Shown here: positions 19,632 to 29,658 of the stretch, one piece after another
Position numbering within the stretch: the first letter of the stretch is position 1
Layout of the letters: each line of letters starts with the position of its first letter
From: Bacteroidia bacterium
GTDB lineage: Bacteria > Bacteroidota > Bacteroidia > Chitinophagales > UBA2359
NCBI GenBank assembly: GCA_030427245.1
Contig: JAUHXA010000048.1
Location: 1-58,382 of the forward strand
DNA: 58,382 bases
Reading direction: 5' to 3'
Notes under the pieces: generated by a model
What the model saw: the letters and a program-made list of their open reading frames with translations, nothing else
The model's database searches: none
Told to the model about the DNA's origin: nothing
Program-made: the position numbers and the translations under genes

Positions 19632-20318
19632 TCATTCCACCTCCAATTCCCCTCTTCTCAATTCATTCACCACCAAATGCGCTTGTCGAGTCGGTACAGG
19701 AATCCGATAGTTGGTCGTACAAGCATTCATCACCTCAATCGCTTGTTCTAAAGTGATTTTATGGCCTGCTGAGATGTAAACAGGTTTAACACCTTTGCGG
19801 GTTCTCAGCACTACACCAACGGTTTCGTCTTTGTAGCGAATAGGTGCAATACTGCCCTTTTCATCGTCCAAAACATCGTGTGTTCCGACAAACAGTTTTT
19901 TGGCACAACCAATCGTTGCTGTGTTGGTGAGAAGCCCAAGGTGACAAGCAATTCCAAACCGCCTAATATGTGCAATACCATGCCCATCTGCTACAATTAC
20001 ATCGGGTTTGATGGTCAATTTTTCCCAGGCTTTTATCAATAAAGGCGACTCTCGAAACGATAACAAACCAGGAATGTAGGGAAAAGTTGCCTCATCTATC
20101 AACAAAGCCCTATCTACTTCAATCAGTTCGGGGTACTTCAATACAACGATTCCCACATAAACGGTATCTTCTCCTCTATTGAAGGAAATATCTGCTCCTG
20201 CAATGTATTGAATGGGCTTGGTCAATGGCTCAATTTTGACCTTTGCTTTTAGCTCTTGTTGCAGTTCGATGGCTTCTTTTGGAGTCAAACTCCAGTCGTG
20301 GGTAATGATAGAGGTCAT
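19632..20318 (-). CDS. nfi: Endonuclease V
   Basis: A 228-residue DNA repair nuclease that cuts one phosphodiester 3' of deoxyinosine. Catalytic residues are visible: D43 in GADISFNRG, E90 in LLSFRESP and D111 in IVADGHGIAH, followed by RRFGIACHLG. The length is normal for the family. The next minus-strand gene upstream, the TPR membrane protein, ends 54 bp before this start, so they may be cotranscribed. Confidence 0.95.
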   Translation of the reverse strand: MTSIITHDWSLTPKEAIELQQELKAKVKIEPLTKPIQYIAGADISFNRGEDTVYVGIVVLKYPELIEVDRALLIDEATFPYIPGLLSFRESPLLIKAWEKLTIKPDVIVADGHGIAHIRRFGIACHLGLLTNTATIGCAKKLFVGTHDVLDDEKGSIAPIRYKDETVGVVLRTRKGVKPVYISAGHKITLEQAIEVMNACTTNYRIPVPTRQAHLVVNELRRGELEVE

Positions 20319-20372
20319 TTGTTGTATGGTAAAAAGATTAAGAATAAAAGTGACACAAAGTATAAGATGAAA

Positions 20373-22190
20373 TCAGTTTGGCACTACAAAACCCAATTGT
20401 TTTGCCCTTTGCGTGTCCTGTTGTGCTTGAGGTTCATTACCCAATTGATAGTAGACTTTCGCCCGATTGAAGTAATATTCACCTGATTGAGGATTGAGTT
20501 GTATAGCTTTGTTGAAGTCTGTAATTGCTTCTTCAAAATTTTGAAGCTGTGTATAAGCAATTCCTCGCCAATTGAAGGCTCTGTCATCTTCGGGTTTTCG
20601 CTTCAAATATTGGGTGTAATCTTTGACAGCCGCCTCATGATTATTGGAAATACTGTATAAAATGGCTCGATTGAGATAGGCACGATAAAAGGTTGGGTCA
20701 ATTTGAATCAGCAAATTTACATCCTTAAATCCTCGTTCTACATCCTGCAATTCAAAATAAACCCCTGCTCGCTCGTTGAGTCCGTTGATATCGTGAGGGT
20801 GATACTCCAGCGTTTTATTGAAATATTGAAGGGCAGAATCTCTTAGAGCGACATTTGCTCGATTTTTCTTATATTCTTCAATAAAATATACCCCTTTGTT
20901 TATCAAACCTTTCGCTCCTTTTGGCTTTTGTTGGATTTGATAAGTCCAAAGTATTTCCCCATTTTTCCAGACTTTGGTGTACTGAAAACTACAAATTCCC
21001 AAAAACAATATCCAAGCCCCTAAAATGCCACTGAACAATGGCTTTCGAGCGGGATATTGACCACACCATCGTCGCCACCAATACGCCAAAATAAATGCCA
21101 ATCCAATATACGGCATATAGGTATATCGTTCTGCCACGATTGCCCCACCAACCGTCACCAACTGCAAGACCAACAACAGGTTGAGTAAATAAAACGCCAT
21201 CCCAAACAACATCACCTTACTTCGCCTCCAAATCACAAAAACAGCCGCTAAAATTCCGATTGCGACCAAGGGCGACAACCAATATATAAGCGACAAGCCG
21301 TTATCTGTGGTAGGATGTGCATAAAAAGGCAATAAAGGATAGGGAACAAAAAATTTGACGATATAGAAATTGAAGCCATAAGCTGCAAACAAAATTCGAT
21401 GAATCAAACTGTATTTTTCGATAGACGCAACTGCATCTAAATCGCTTTGAATCTGTATGGTGTAAATTCCCATCGCCACTGCCAACAATAAAAAAGGGAT
21501 TTTTTCGACCAATAGTTTCACATTCCATTGTCGCCGATACCAAAAGTCAAAGGCAAACAAAACAATGGGAAAAATCACCGCCGCAGGCTTAGACAACAGA
21601 GATAAAACAAACAAAATGAGTGTAAGTATATAAAAGTGAGACTGTTTGGTTTTGATGTAGCGAATGTAAGTGAGTAAGGCAGGTAGAAAAAACAGGGTAT
21701 AAAGCAAATCTTTGCGCTCCGAAATCCATGCGACCGATTCAACGTGCATCGGATGGATACCAAATATCAAGGCTGCAATGAAAGCAATTTGCAAGTTTCG
21801 TTTGGTCATTTCATACAAAAGCCAAAAAACAAAAAAGGTATTGAGAAGGTGTAAAAGTAAGTTGAAGAGGTGATAGGAAAAAGGATTCAATCCCGAAAGG
21901 GCATAGTTTGCCGCCAAGGAAAGCATGGTCAGTGGATGGTAATTGTGTGCCATCGGTTCGGTTGCCATTGCAGCGATGTCCATGTTTATGAGGGCTTCAT
22001 TTTCATAGACATAAGTATTGTCATCCCAATTCACAAAACCATTTTGAAGGGATGGGATATACACCAAAAAAGTCAGCAACAGTAATATTCCTATTGCCCA
22101 CTTACGTTCTTTGTAGTGTTGGATGAGGCTTTTACCTTGTTGTGTATTTTTTTTGGATTTTGATTTATCCGATTTTTTGGAGTTTTTCAT
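20373..22190 (-). CDS. Multi-TM protein with C-terminal TPRs (TMTC/PMT-like)
   Basis: A 605-residue protein. A basic N-terminus (KKSDKSKSKK) leads into about 10-11 membrane spans (residues about 30-415), with the conserved luminal motif FVNWDDNTYV after TM1 and GIHPMHVESVAWISERKDLL. The C-terminal 190 residues are TPRs (AFNWRGIAYTQLQNFEEAI). This build is that of TMTC-like and other glycosyltransferase-C-fold membrane proteins. Transfer of sugar from a lipid carrier is a guess from family only. Confidence 0.85.
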   Translation of the reverse strand: MKNSKKSDKSKSKKNTQQGKSLIQHYKERKWAIGILLLLTFLVYIPSLQNGFVNWDDNTYVYENEALINMDIAAMATEPMAHNYHPLTMLSLAANYALSGLNPFSYHLFNLLLHLLNTFFVFWLLYEMTKRNLQIAFIAALIFGIHPMHVESVAWISERKDLLYTLFFLPALLTYIRYIKTKQSHFYILTLILFVLSLLSKPAAVIFPIVLFAFDFWYRRQWNVKLLVEKIPFLLLAVAMGIYTIQIQSDLDAVASIEKYSLIHRILFAAYGFNFYIVKFFVPYPLLPFYAHPTTDNGLSLIYWLSPLVAIGILAAVFVIWRRSKVMLFGMAFYLLNLLLVLQLVTVGGAIVAERYTYMPYIGLAFILAYWWRRWCGQYPARKPLFSGILGAWILFLGICSFQYTKVWKNGEILWTYQIQQKPKGAKGLINKGVYFIEEYKKNRANVALRDSALQYFNKTLEYHPHDINGLNERAGVYFELQDVERGFKDVNLLIQIDPTFYRAYLNRAILYSISNNHEAAVKDYTQYLKRKPEDDRAFNWRGIAYTQLQNFEEAITDFNKAIQLNPQSGEYYFNRAKVYYQLGNEPQAQQDTQRAKQLGFVVPN

Positions 22191-22547
22191 TTAGATAGAA
22201 TGAAGCAGTGTCAATTCATAGTTGTCACTGATTTATAGAAAACACTTTTTTGCAAGCTATGTATAAATTTTGTTGAATTAAGGGCATTAAGATTGTAAAA
22301 ATACACCTATCACACCATTTTAAAAGCAGAAATAAAACTAATTTTTCTAAAAGCTTTTTTTGATTCTGTAAATATCCTCAAACGCTCATAATAACCGAAT
22401 TACCATTTTTCATTCATTCCTTACTCTGTCCAATAGCTGACGATTATGTTTGAATGACAAAGAGTTGATAGGCACAAGACGGTTTCAAACATATTTTTTT
22501 TTTACATTCCCGCCAAAATGGACATTTCGTTAAACAAAATAACTCCT
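22191..22547. other. Divergent intergenic region
   Basis: There are 357 bp between the minus-strand TPR membrane protein and the plus-strand T9SS protein. It must hold both promoters. It is AT-rich, with a 12-base T run at 22494-22505. No gene or clear hairpin is seen. Confidence 0.5.
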
Positions 22548-25500
22548 ATGAAACGATTGTTAGTTGTACTAATATTATTTATGTGTGTAACAGAAATTTA
22601 CGCACAAGAGAAAAACAATGATTGGGTTGAAATGATGTGTGAACCCAACGCCAATGTTTTTGAAGTAGAAGCCGCCTTCAATGAGTATTGGGGAAATAGA
22701 AAATACCAAAAAGGGAAAAGCTTCAAACAGTTTCACCGATGGAAAAAACTGGTGATGCCTTACACCGACGCTAAAGGCTATATTCACCGTAGCCATGAGA
22801 TAAAGGAAGTGATGGCTTACCAACAAAAACACCCTGCTCAAAAACAGCAAGCAGCATGGAGACATTTAGGCCCAGTTTTGCCTACCGCCACTGGAATCGG
22901 GCGAATCAACAACATCACCTTTCACCCCAGTAATACAAGTATCCTTTATGGAGGTTCTTCCAGTGGAGGATTATGGCGTTCAAGAGACAATGGAAGCAGT
23001 TGGAATCCAACAACGGATGATTTGCCGAGTTTGGGGGTTTCTGATTTGGTGATTCACCCAACTCAGCCAGAAATCATGTATATGGCAACAGGCGATGGAG
23101 ACGGAAACGGTTCTACCTCTCATTCTTTTGGTATTGTAAAAACGATAGATGGAGGGGTTACTTGGGATATTGTTTTGCCTACAACTGGTGACTCACAGTT
23201 TATCAATGAATTACTTATCAATCCCGACAATCCAGATTTACTTTTTGCAGCGACCTCATTTGGTCTGTATCGTACAGAAGATGCAGGCGAAAATTGGGAG
23301 CGAATGTACACAGGAGCGATTGAAGATATCTTATTCAAGCCAGATGACAACAATACTATTTATGCTTGCGGCAATGGAGGAACGATGTTTTTACGCTCCG
23401 TAGATGCCGGATTGATATGGACACATATTACCGAAGGATTGCCCGACAACAATACCGGACGCAAAATGATTGCAGTAACTCCTGCCAATCCTGATTATGT
23501 CTACATCGTTGTTGGACGAAATCGCAACCAATTTGACGAATCATTGAGCTACACTTTCAGAGGGCTGTATCGTTCTACGAATGGAGGATTGAGTTTTGAA
23601 CTAAGAGGAAATGAAGACCCTAACTTATTTTCAGGACAAAGTTGGTACGACTTGGCTCTCAATGTTTCACCTACCAATCCCAATCAAGTATTCTTGGGTG
23701 AAGTAGAACTGCTCCGCTCCAATAATGGAGGCACAAGTTGGCAAACCATCAATTTTGCAGGAGGTGATTGGGTGCATGTTGATATTCACGACATTGAGTT
23801 TCATCCCGAAACAGGTGAGTTGTATGTTGCTTCTGATGGAGGCCTTTACCGTTCTTCCAATTCAGGCAACAGTTTCACACGAATTAGCGATGGCTTAGGA
23901 ATTACTGAATATTACCGAATGGGAGGAGCGACAACCAATCCCGATATTATTTTGGCGGGTTCGCAAGACAACGGCACCATGTTTTACAATGGCAATAGCT
24001 GGCAAGATTATTCTGGTGGTGATGGCATGGAATGTATTGTCGACTATACAGATGAAAACTGGAGAACCTACTCTTATCAATATGGGACCATCCGAAGGTC
24101 TGACAATGGACAAGATGGCAACTTTATCAACTCAGGCATTGCAGGAGGGGAAGCAGCAAACTGGACAACTCCTTATATCCAACATCCTACCAATCCCGAA
24201 ATTTTTTATGCAGGGTATCAAAGTATATGGAAGACCACTAATCGAGGAAATGCTTGGGAGAATATTTCGGGTATCCTCACCGCAGGCAGTACCATGGAAT
24301 TTATTGCAGCTGCTCCTTCCGACGCAGACAACTATATCTATGCAAGTGATGGCAATAGATTGTTTGTAACCAAAGATGGTGGCGACAATTGGAAATCTAT
24401 AGGTGTGAGCAATCGTGGCTTTTTATCAGGATTGGCCGTACATCCAACCAACCCCGAAATTTTATGGACGGCACAAGGTCAAGGCGTATTTATGTCAGAA
24501 GATGCAGGTGAAAATTGGACAGAGATTTCTGGATCACTTCCCAATATTCCTGCCCTGACGGTAGCTTATCAAGGAGGCGAGGAAGAAACCATCTATGTAG
24601 GGATGACCGTTGGGGTCTATTACAAAGACAATACGATGGACGACTGGGCACCTTTGATGGATGGATTTCCGAATGTGCGTGTATCAGAGTTGGAGTTATT
24701 GCCCTGCGATGGACTACTTCGAGCGGCTACTTATGGTCGTGGACTTTGGGAAATAGATATGGTCAATTACAATGGCAATTCCCTTCAAGTAGAAGCCATC
24801 GTAGGTGATGTGGATTGTCAGTCGGCCAGTAATGGAAGTGTTGAGTTGGTCATTTCGGGCGGTGTAGAACCCTACAATATTCAATGGGAAACAGGCGAAA
24901 CAACCGACAAATTGGAGTTTTTGAACGAGGGTGTGTACCGAGTTCTAGTGACAGATGCCACCTTTTGCAGAAGAACTGCGGAGGCGGTCATCAACTCTGC
25001 TTTAGGAATTGCAGAAATTGACATCACCCCTGCATCTTGTTCTGATTCACAAGATGGTAGCATTGATGTGGATATCACAGGCGGTACAGGTACGGTCTAT
25101 TACGATTGGGGAAATGGCATCAGCACACCTGATTTGCACAATGTACCTGCGGGAACCTATGTACTGATAGTAACGGATGATTTGGGCTGTATTGATGCAG
25201 AATTGATAGACATTCCTGCTTCCTTCAAAGACAACTACACCTATCCTATCAGTGAGAACTTCAATCAAGGCTTAAATGAGGATAAAGTGAACATTGACAA
25301 TCCGCAAGAGGACGGTCTTCAATGGACACTTCGAAGCGCAATACCCGGTCATGGAAGTGTGATGTGGATCGAAAACAGCTCTAATGCTTCCTTCAATTCA
25401 CGAGACAATATGACCTTAGAATTGGATTTGTCAGAGACCATTGGTTCTACGCTTAGTTTTGATTTAGCAGCCACAGGTAAAGCATCTAATCAATTCAACC

Positions 25501-26021
25501 GACTGATCATTGAAGCATCTGTATGTGGCAATGCTCAAACGATTACTTTATATGACAAAGACCGTGATGAACTAAACACAGTTCCTTATCAAGAGGCGGA
25601 TTTTATTCCAACAGCCAATCAATGGCGTACCGAAATTGTTGACCTATCTAATTTTGATGGGCAAACGATACTGCTTCGTTTTGTGAATGTTCATCGCCGA
25701 GGAAACAATATGTTCATTGACAATATTGAAGTAGATGGCATCACAAGTGCTGAAGCCTTACAAGAATTTGGTTTCCACATTCAACTTGCGCCGAATCCCA
25801 ACCGTGGTAATTTTGAAGTAGGCATAGAGGCATTGAAGCCTTTGACTGCTACTTTAGAGGTTTACAATACGATGGGTCAAGTATGGGAAAGCAGAAAAGT
25901 CAATCTTGTTAGTGGTCAAAATCAGTTTGATTTCCAAATGCAGGATGCCCCATCAGGTGTTTACCTATTGAAGCTGAAAGCCGAAGGCAATCAGTTGATT
26001 CACAAGATGGTGAAGTATTGA
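22548..26021 (+). CDS. Secreted BNR/sortilin-like beta-propeller protein with SprB-like repeats and T9SS signal
   Basis: About 1157 residues. The start at 22548 gives the signal peptide MKRLLVVLILFMCVTEIYAQ; an ATG at 22518 adds ten residues. Residues about 110-750 are repeated BNR blades (SRDNGSSWNPT, TEDAGENWERM, SEDAGENWTEI) as in sortilin/VPS10 propellers. Two SprB-like repeats follow (NGSVELVISGGVEPYNIQWE; DGSIDVDITGGTGTVYYDWG). A jellyroll-like domain comes next, and the C-terminus LAPNPNRGNFEV...GVYLLKL is a type A T9SS sorting domain. Expected outside the cell or on the surface. Its ligand is unknown. Confidence 0.9.
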   Translation: MKRLLVVLILFMCVTEIYAQEKNNDWVEMMCEPNANVFEVEAAFNEYWGNRKYQKGKSFKQFHRWKKLVMPYTDAKGYIHRSHEIKEVMAYQQKHPAQKQQAAWRHLGPVLPTATGIGRINNITFHPSNTSILYGGSSSGGLWRSRDNGSSWNPTTDDLPSLGVSDLVIHPTQPEIMYMATGDGDGNGSTSHSFGIVKTIDGGVTWDIVLPTTGDSQFINELLINPDNPDLLFAATSFGLYRTEDAGENWERMYTGAIEDILFKPDDNNTIYACGNGGTMFLRSVDAGLIWTHITEGLPDNNTGRKMIAVTPANPDYVYIVVGRNRNQFDESLSYTFRGLYRSTNGGLSFELRGNEDPNLFSGQSWYDLALNVSPTNPNQVFLGEVELLRSNNGGTSWQTINFAGGDWVHVDIHDIEFHPETGELYVASDGGLYRSSNSGNSFTRISDGLGITEYYRMGGATTNPDIILAGSQDNGTMFYNGNSWQDYSGGDGMECIVDYTDENWRTYSYQYGTIRRSDNGQDGNFINSGIAGGEAANWTTPYIQHPTNPEIFYAGYQSIWKTTNRGNAWENISGILTAGSTMEFIAAAPSDADNYIYASDGNRLFVTKDGGDNWKSIGVSNRGFLSGLAVHPTNPEILWTAQGQGVFMSEDAGENWTEISGSLPNIPALTVAYQGGEEETIYVGMTVGVYYKDNTMDDWAPLMDGFPNVRVSELELLPCDGLLRAATYGRGLWEIDMVNYNGNSLQVEAIVGDVDCQSASNGSVELVISGGVEPYNIQWETGETTDKLEFLNEGVYRVLVTDATFCRRTAEAVINSALGIAEIDITPASCSDSQDGSIDVDITGGTGTVYYDWGNGISTPDLHNVPAGTYVLIVTDDLGCIDAELIDIPASFKDNYTYPISENFNQGLNEDKVNIDNPQEDGLQWTLRSAIPGHGSVMWIENSSNASFNSRDNMTLELDLSETIGSTLSFDLAATGKASNQFNRLIIEASVCGNAQTITLYDKDRDELNTVPYQEADFIPTANQWRTEIVDLSNFDGQTILLRFVNVHRRGNNMFIDNIEVDGITSAEALQEFGFHIQLAPNPNRGNFEVGIEALKPLTATLEVYNTMGQVWESRKVNLVSGQNQFDFQMQDAPSGVYLLKLKAEGNQLIHKMVKY

Positions 26022-26081
26022 TTTAGTGACTAAGCCTTTGGTCTAAGATTAATGGTATGTGTCACAAATCAAGTTGAAAAT

Positions 26082-26119
26082 AAACGCTGCAAAGATTATT
26101 TAATTTTTGCAGCGTTTTT
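26082..26119 (+). terminator. Intrinsic terminator after the T9SS propeller gene
   Basis: AAACGCTGCAAA (26082-26093) pairs with TTTTTGCAGCGTTT (26104-26117), followed by T residues to 26119. It is 60 bp past the stop codon. Confidence 0.8.
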
Positions 26120-26229
26120 ATTTTTCCATCTCACCATCCTAACAATTTCTCCAGCTCACGAAATTAAACCTTCATAGAGTGAAAAAAGTCTAATGACTTA
26201 TTCCTTTTATTAACCAAAAATAACTTTCC

Positions 26230-27030
26230 ATGAAATTTTTCTTTTCCCTAAAAAACACCCTTTCCCTTCTGACCATTCTCACACTCGTAGTTTTCATGAG
26301 TGCGTGTACTAAAGAAGATGAAAACCCCACTGCTCCAGAGGTACCTCCAACGGCTACAATGGTCATGGAAATTGACGATGCTTTTGTGAGCAAAGCTGCC
26401 ACCCAAGAAAACTTCAATGCGGCTGCCCTTCAAGTAGGCGTTTGGAATGTTGTTTTGACAGTAAGTTTGGCCATTCCCGTTGCAGCCTTTCAGGCAATTA
26501 CTCATAGCCAACTACCTACTTTTGTAGATGGAACTTGGGTTTGGGATAGCGACTTCAATGTAGGCGCAATTGGACACAATGCACGATTAGAAGCTACCGT
26601 AGTAGGCAACAATGTGCATTGGAAAATGTATATCTCCAAAGACAATGCCTTTACCGATTTCTTATGGTTTACAGGTACTTCTGTAGTTGGGAATACCTCT
26701 GGGCAATGGTTACTCAACGCAGAACCCAATAATCCAACTGCTTTCTTACAAATTGATTGGGAAGTCAACAACAACGGCACAACCCAAATCCGCTATACCA
26801 ACATCATCCCTGGACACAATGACAAAGGTGGGTTTATCGAATATGGAGTCACAGAAAATAACCCTGCTTTTGATGCTTTCTACACGATTTACCACACCGA
26901 TGGCGACTTTCAGGTTGATATTGAATGGAATCGTGCTACAATAGCTGGACGTATCAAAAACCCAAATCACTTTTTGGACAATGCTTGGCACTGTTGGGAT
27001 AGCAGCTTTCAGAGTATAGATTGCGAATAA
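26230..27030 (+). CDS. Secreted lipoprotein of unknown function
   Basis: 266 residues with a lipoprotein signal ending LVVFMSAC (lipobox MSAC, about residue 26). The mature part is mostly beta, rich in Asn, Trp and aromatic residues (WVWDSDFNVGAIGHNARLEA; VHWKMYISKDNAFTDF) and ends in LDNAWHCWDSSFQSIDCE with two Cys. I do not recognise the family. It lies between two intrinsic terminators, so it is probably a single-gene transcript. Likely anchored in the outer membrane. Confidence 0.75.
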   Translation: MKFFFSLKNTLSLLTILTLVVFMSACTKEDENPTAPEVPPTATMVMEIDDAFVSKAATQENFNAAALQVGVWNVVLTVSLAIPVAAFQAITHSQLPTFVDGTWVWDSDFNVGAIGHNARLEATVVGNNVHWKMYISKDNAFTDFLWFTGTSVVGNTSGQWLLNAEPNNPTAFLQIDWEVNNNGTTQIRYTNIIPGHNDKGGFIEYGVTENNPAFDAFYTIYHTDGDFQVDIEWNRATIAGRIKNPNHFLDNAWHCWDSSFQSIDCE

Positions 27031-27053
27031 TTTTTTTTTACTATATTACATTC

Positions 27054-27092
27054 ACACCTGTTGGGTTTTTAAAATCTAACAGGTGTTTTTTT
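27054..27092 (+). terminator. Intrinsic terminator of the lipoprotein gene
   Basis: ACACCTGTT (27054-27062) pairs with AACAGGTGT (27078-27086), and a T run continues to 27092. It is 24 bp past the stop codon. Confidence 0.85.
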
Positions 27093-27157
27093 ATGCCCCA
27101 TTGCATTGGCAGAATAAGTTTTGTGAAACGGTTGGTAATTTTAAAGCGAGTCATTTC

Positions 27158-27213
27158 AAAAAAAAACGCCTCTAACTACTTTACAATGGTACGTTAAGTA
27201 GTTGAGAAGCGTT
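27158..27213 (-). terminator. Intrinsic terminator for the minus-strand beta-helix gene
   Basis: On the minus strand ACGCTTCTCAACTACTT (27211-27195) pairs with AAGTAGTTAGAGGCGT (27182-27165 area), followed by a run of T (27166-27158). It is about 246 bp beyond the gene's stop at 27459, so the 3' untranslated region would be long. Confidence 0.7.
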
Positions 27214-27458
27214 CAGTTGTTGTTGTAATTTTGATTTTTGAGGGCTACGGCTACGTATTTAGGCTTTGGTCGAAATAGTAAGAAAGTAAGAAGCAAGATA
27301 TAAAACCTTGATAGTCAAAATTCTAAACCAATAAAGATTCGATTTCAAACCATTCATTATCAAATAGTTATAATCTTGCTTCTGGCACCTTTTTACCTCC
27401 ATATAAATTTTAATACTTATGTACAATTAAATAATAAAGAGAGTGCTTTAAATACATG
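27214..27458. other. Noncoding region after the beta-helix gene
   Basis: AT-rich sequence between the minus-strand terminator and the stop codon at 27459. Nothing further is recognisable. Confidence 0.4.
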
Positions 27459-28723
27459 TTATTCCACCTTTTCTCTTGAAACAATCGGGCTATTGACCTG
27501 TACCAAATATAGCGTACCACAAATCATTAAAAGTAGAGCCAAAATGAGTATCCCCCATTCAGATAGGGTAGGAATAGGCTTTGGACATTCTGCACCCTGA
27601 AATTCAAACGCTCCCATATCTATTCCTCCTCCTGTTGGACGGACATTGCCGTCTAAATCCTCACTTGGTGCACCTGCGGCGGTTCCTGTATCAACTGAAG
27701 GGGAACAAGCACTCAGCCGATAATCATCATTATCCGCATCTACAAATATTGGGTCGGTATTAATGTTTCCTGTTCCTGCTGCTCCACCAACTATATTGGA
27801 ATAAGTAGCGGATAAAAGTCCAGCCGTTCCACTTCTTAGGATAGAATTGGTAACAACAGTCGTAGAGGAAGAATTTGTTCTCAAATCTGGTCCTTTATCC
27901 GCTCCAATTCCATCACTATTTGATACATTTTTCACAAATGTACCGTTGATTATGGAAATCGAACTATTATCTTCGATTTCCATTGCTCCTCCGTGACCAT
28001 CCGCTCTATTACCATAAAACAGACAGTTGGTATAGGTAGAACTACTGTTATCGTTATGTATTGCTCCACCGTCTGACCCTGTCGAATTATTGGCAAATAT
28101 ACAGTTGTAGAATATTGGACTTCCTAAGTTTTCGATTGCACCTCCTCGAGTGTTAGCATTATTATTGATGAATATACAGTTATTAATTCTTGCCAAGCAT
28201 CCACTTGAAATAAACATTCCACCACCTTGATTACTATTTGGACCACTTCCACCATCTGACCATCTGCATTACCAGCCGTAATGGTGAAGCCGTCAAGAAT
28301 ACTATTGTTCCCCATAGCTCCAGCTCTGAGTACATGATAAGAATTGTCTGCTATACCTGCTGCTCCTATTTCCCCACTCAAAGTAGTTACATTGACTCTC
28401 CAATCTCTATCAGAAAGCTGGGTTTCGGTAATGATGCCAGTAAATCCACCATATATTCCTACTCCATCTTGCATGACAAAAGAAATAGACTCATCTGTGC
28501 CTGAGGTAGGAAAATAAGTACCTTGAGCTACCCAGATTTCATCACCATTTGTTGCGGCAGCAAGAGCATCTTGAAGGTCGTTGTAAGCATCTGTCCAAGA
28601 AGACCCATCATCTGCGCCAGCAGCAGCATGATTGACAAAAATAGTAGCTGCTTGAAGGTGAATAAAAATGCTACTCAGTAAAAAGGTGAACAGCAGTTTA
28701 TTGGAAAAATTAAAATGTTTCAT
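27459..28723 (-). pseudogene. Secreted parallel beta-helix protein with IPTL-CTERM, frameshifted
   Basis: The preferred start at 28723 gives a signal peptide (MKHFNFSNKLLFTFLLSS...) and ATIFVNHAAAGADDGSSWTD, typical of bacterial pectin-lyase-like beta-helix proteins. The first frame runs to about 28260 and then loses homology. The second frame, open through 28259-27459, continues with repeats such as NCIFINNNANTRGGAIENLG and ends IPTLSEWGILILALLLMICG. The total length is one base short of a multiple of three, so a single-base deletion near 28259-28263 (in the sequence CAGATGGTCAGATGG, minus strand) explains it. Otherwise it would encode about 421 residues, a surface-displayed adhesin or polysaccharide-binding protein. 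Confidence 0.82.
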
Positions 28724-29064
28724 GTTGTTAGGATTTTTTGTTAAATAAAAAGACGAAAGAATGAGATATTGAAGTGGGTAGAAATAAGGTAGTATAGAGA
28801 GTATGGATTTTGGATTAAGATTTGTTTTTAACTCTGATAATTTAAGATAAAGCGCGGGGTTTAGAAGCCCCACGCTTTTGAGCGAGCTAGTAAAAAGTAT
28901 GTTGATTTAACACCCAAAATATTTATGTCCCAAATTTATGGCTTATTTGCACGCTTTATAGGTGACAAATTGGTCAAAAAGGTAGACAAATGTTGCAAAA
29001 GCAAGAAAGGTTTGCAGATGTTGCATAGAAGGTGGACAAATGTTGCATATTGGGCAACAGAAGT
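28724..29064. promoter_or_regulatory. Intergenic region with direct repeats and a hairpin between the HTH gene and the beta-helix gene
   Basis: AGCGCGGGG (28851-28859) pairs with CCCCACGCT (28868-28876) with one mismatch, and T residues follow on the plus strand. Three copies of GGT..(G/A)CA.ATGTTGCA lie at 28981-28997, 29009-29025 and 29031-29047; the first and third are almost identical. They lie between the stop of the AraC-type gene and the beta-helix gene, which it may control. Confidence 0.5.
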
Positions 29065-29367
29065 TTAGATAGATGAGGCTATTTTGTTCGATAAAATGCC
29101 AAAGCGTTTTTTGAAGCGTGCGGAGAAATACTTTTTATCACCAAAACCTACCAATTTGGCGACCTTTCCTACACTTTTTGGAGCATTTTTGAGCAGTAGC
29201 ATGGCATGGTCAAGGCAAGTATTTTGGATAAATTCGCTGGGAGATTCATCTGTCAGAGGTTTCACTTTTCGGAACAATTGGGAGTGACTCATGCAGAGTT
29301 TTGAAGTCAATGTTTCTGCGGTGAGCTTTTCATCTGATACATAACCCAAACATCCATAAATTGGCAT
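29065..29367 (-). CDS. Stand-alone AraC-type DNA-binding domain
   Basis: A 100-residue protein that is almost only an AraC/XylS double helix-turn-helix: LTAETLTSKLCMSHSQLFRK, then SPSEFIQNT and GFGDKKYFSARFKKRFG. Typical AraC regulators carry an N-terminal ligand or receiver domain of 150 or more residues, which is missing here. It may be a truncated remnant or a minimal regulator. Its direct target may be the adjacent beta-helix gene, because repeats lie between them. Confidence 0.6.
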   Translation of the reverse strand: MPIYGCLGYVSDEKLTAETLTSKLCMSHSQLFRKVKPLTDESPSEFIQNTCLDHAMLLLKNAPKSVGKVAKLVGFGDKKYFSARFKKRFGILSNKIASSI

Positions 29368-29658
29368 TTTTCGAAAATTAACAAGGATTTTGTGAAAGAA
29401 TTCGTAGATTTATTCGCTTCCTGTCAATGAAGCTTTATTGACAGGTAGCAAATAAAACGTACTCTCATTCTGTTTTGATAAAATATCGCTCAAAAGAGAA
29501 TAAATCCTCAAACTTCCATTCACAATCGACCAAATTATACTAAGCCGTATGGGCAATATTAAATACTAATCGAGTTATCTGCTTGATAATTAGTTGTTTG
29601 CGAAACGCTAAAGTATGATTTTTCAATGTGGATTGGTATTAAACCTATTATCCGACTT
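29368..29658. other. Divergent intergenic region
   Basis: About 290 bp between the AraC-type gene and the Ycf48-like gene. AT-rich; no gene or clear hairpin is seen. Confidence 0.4.
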
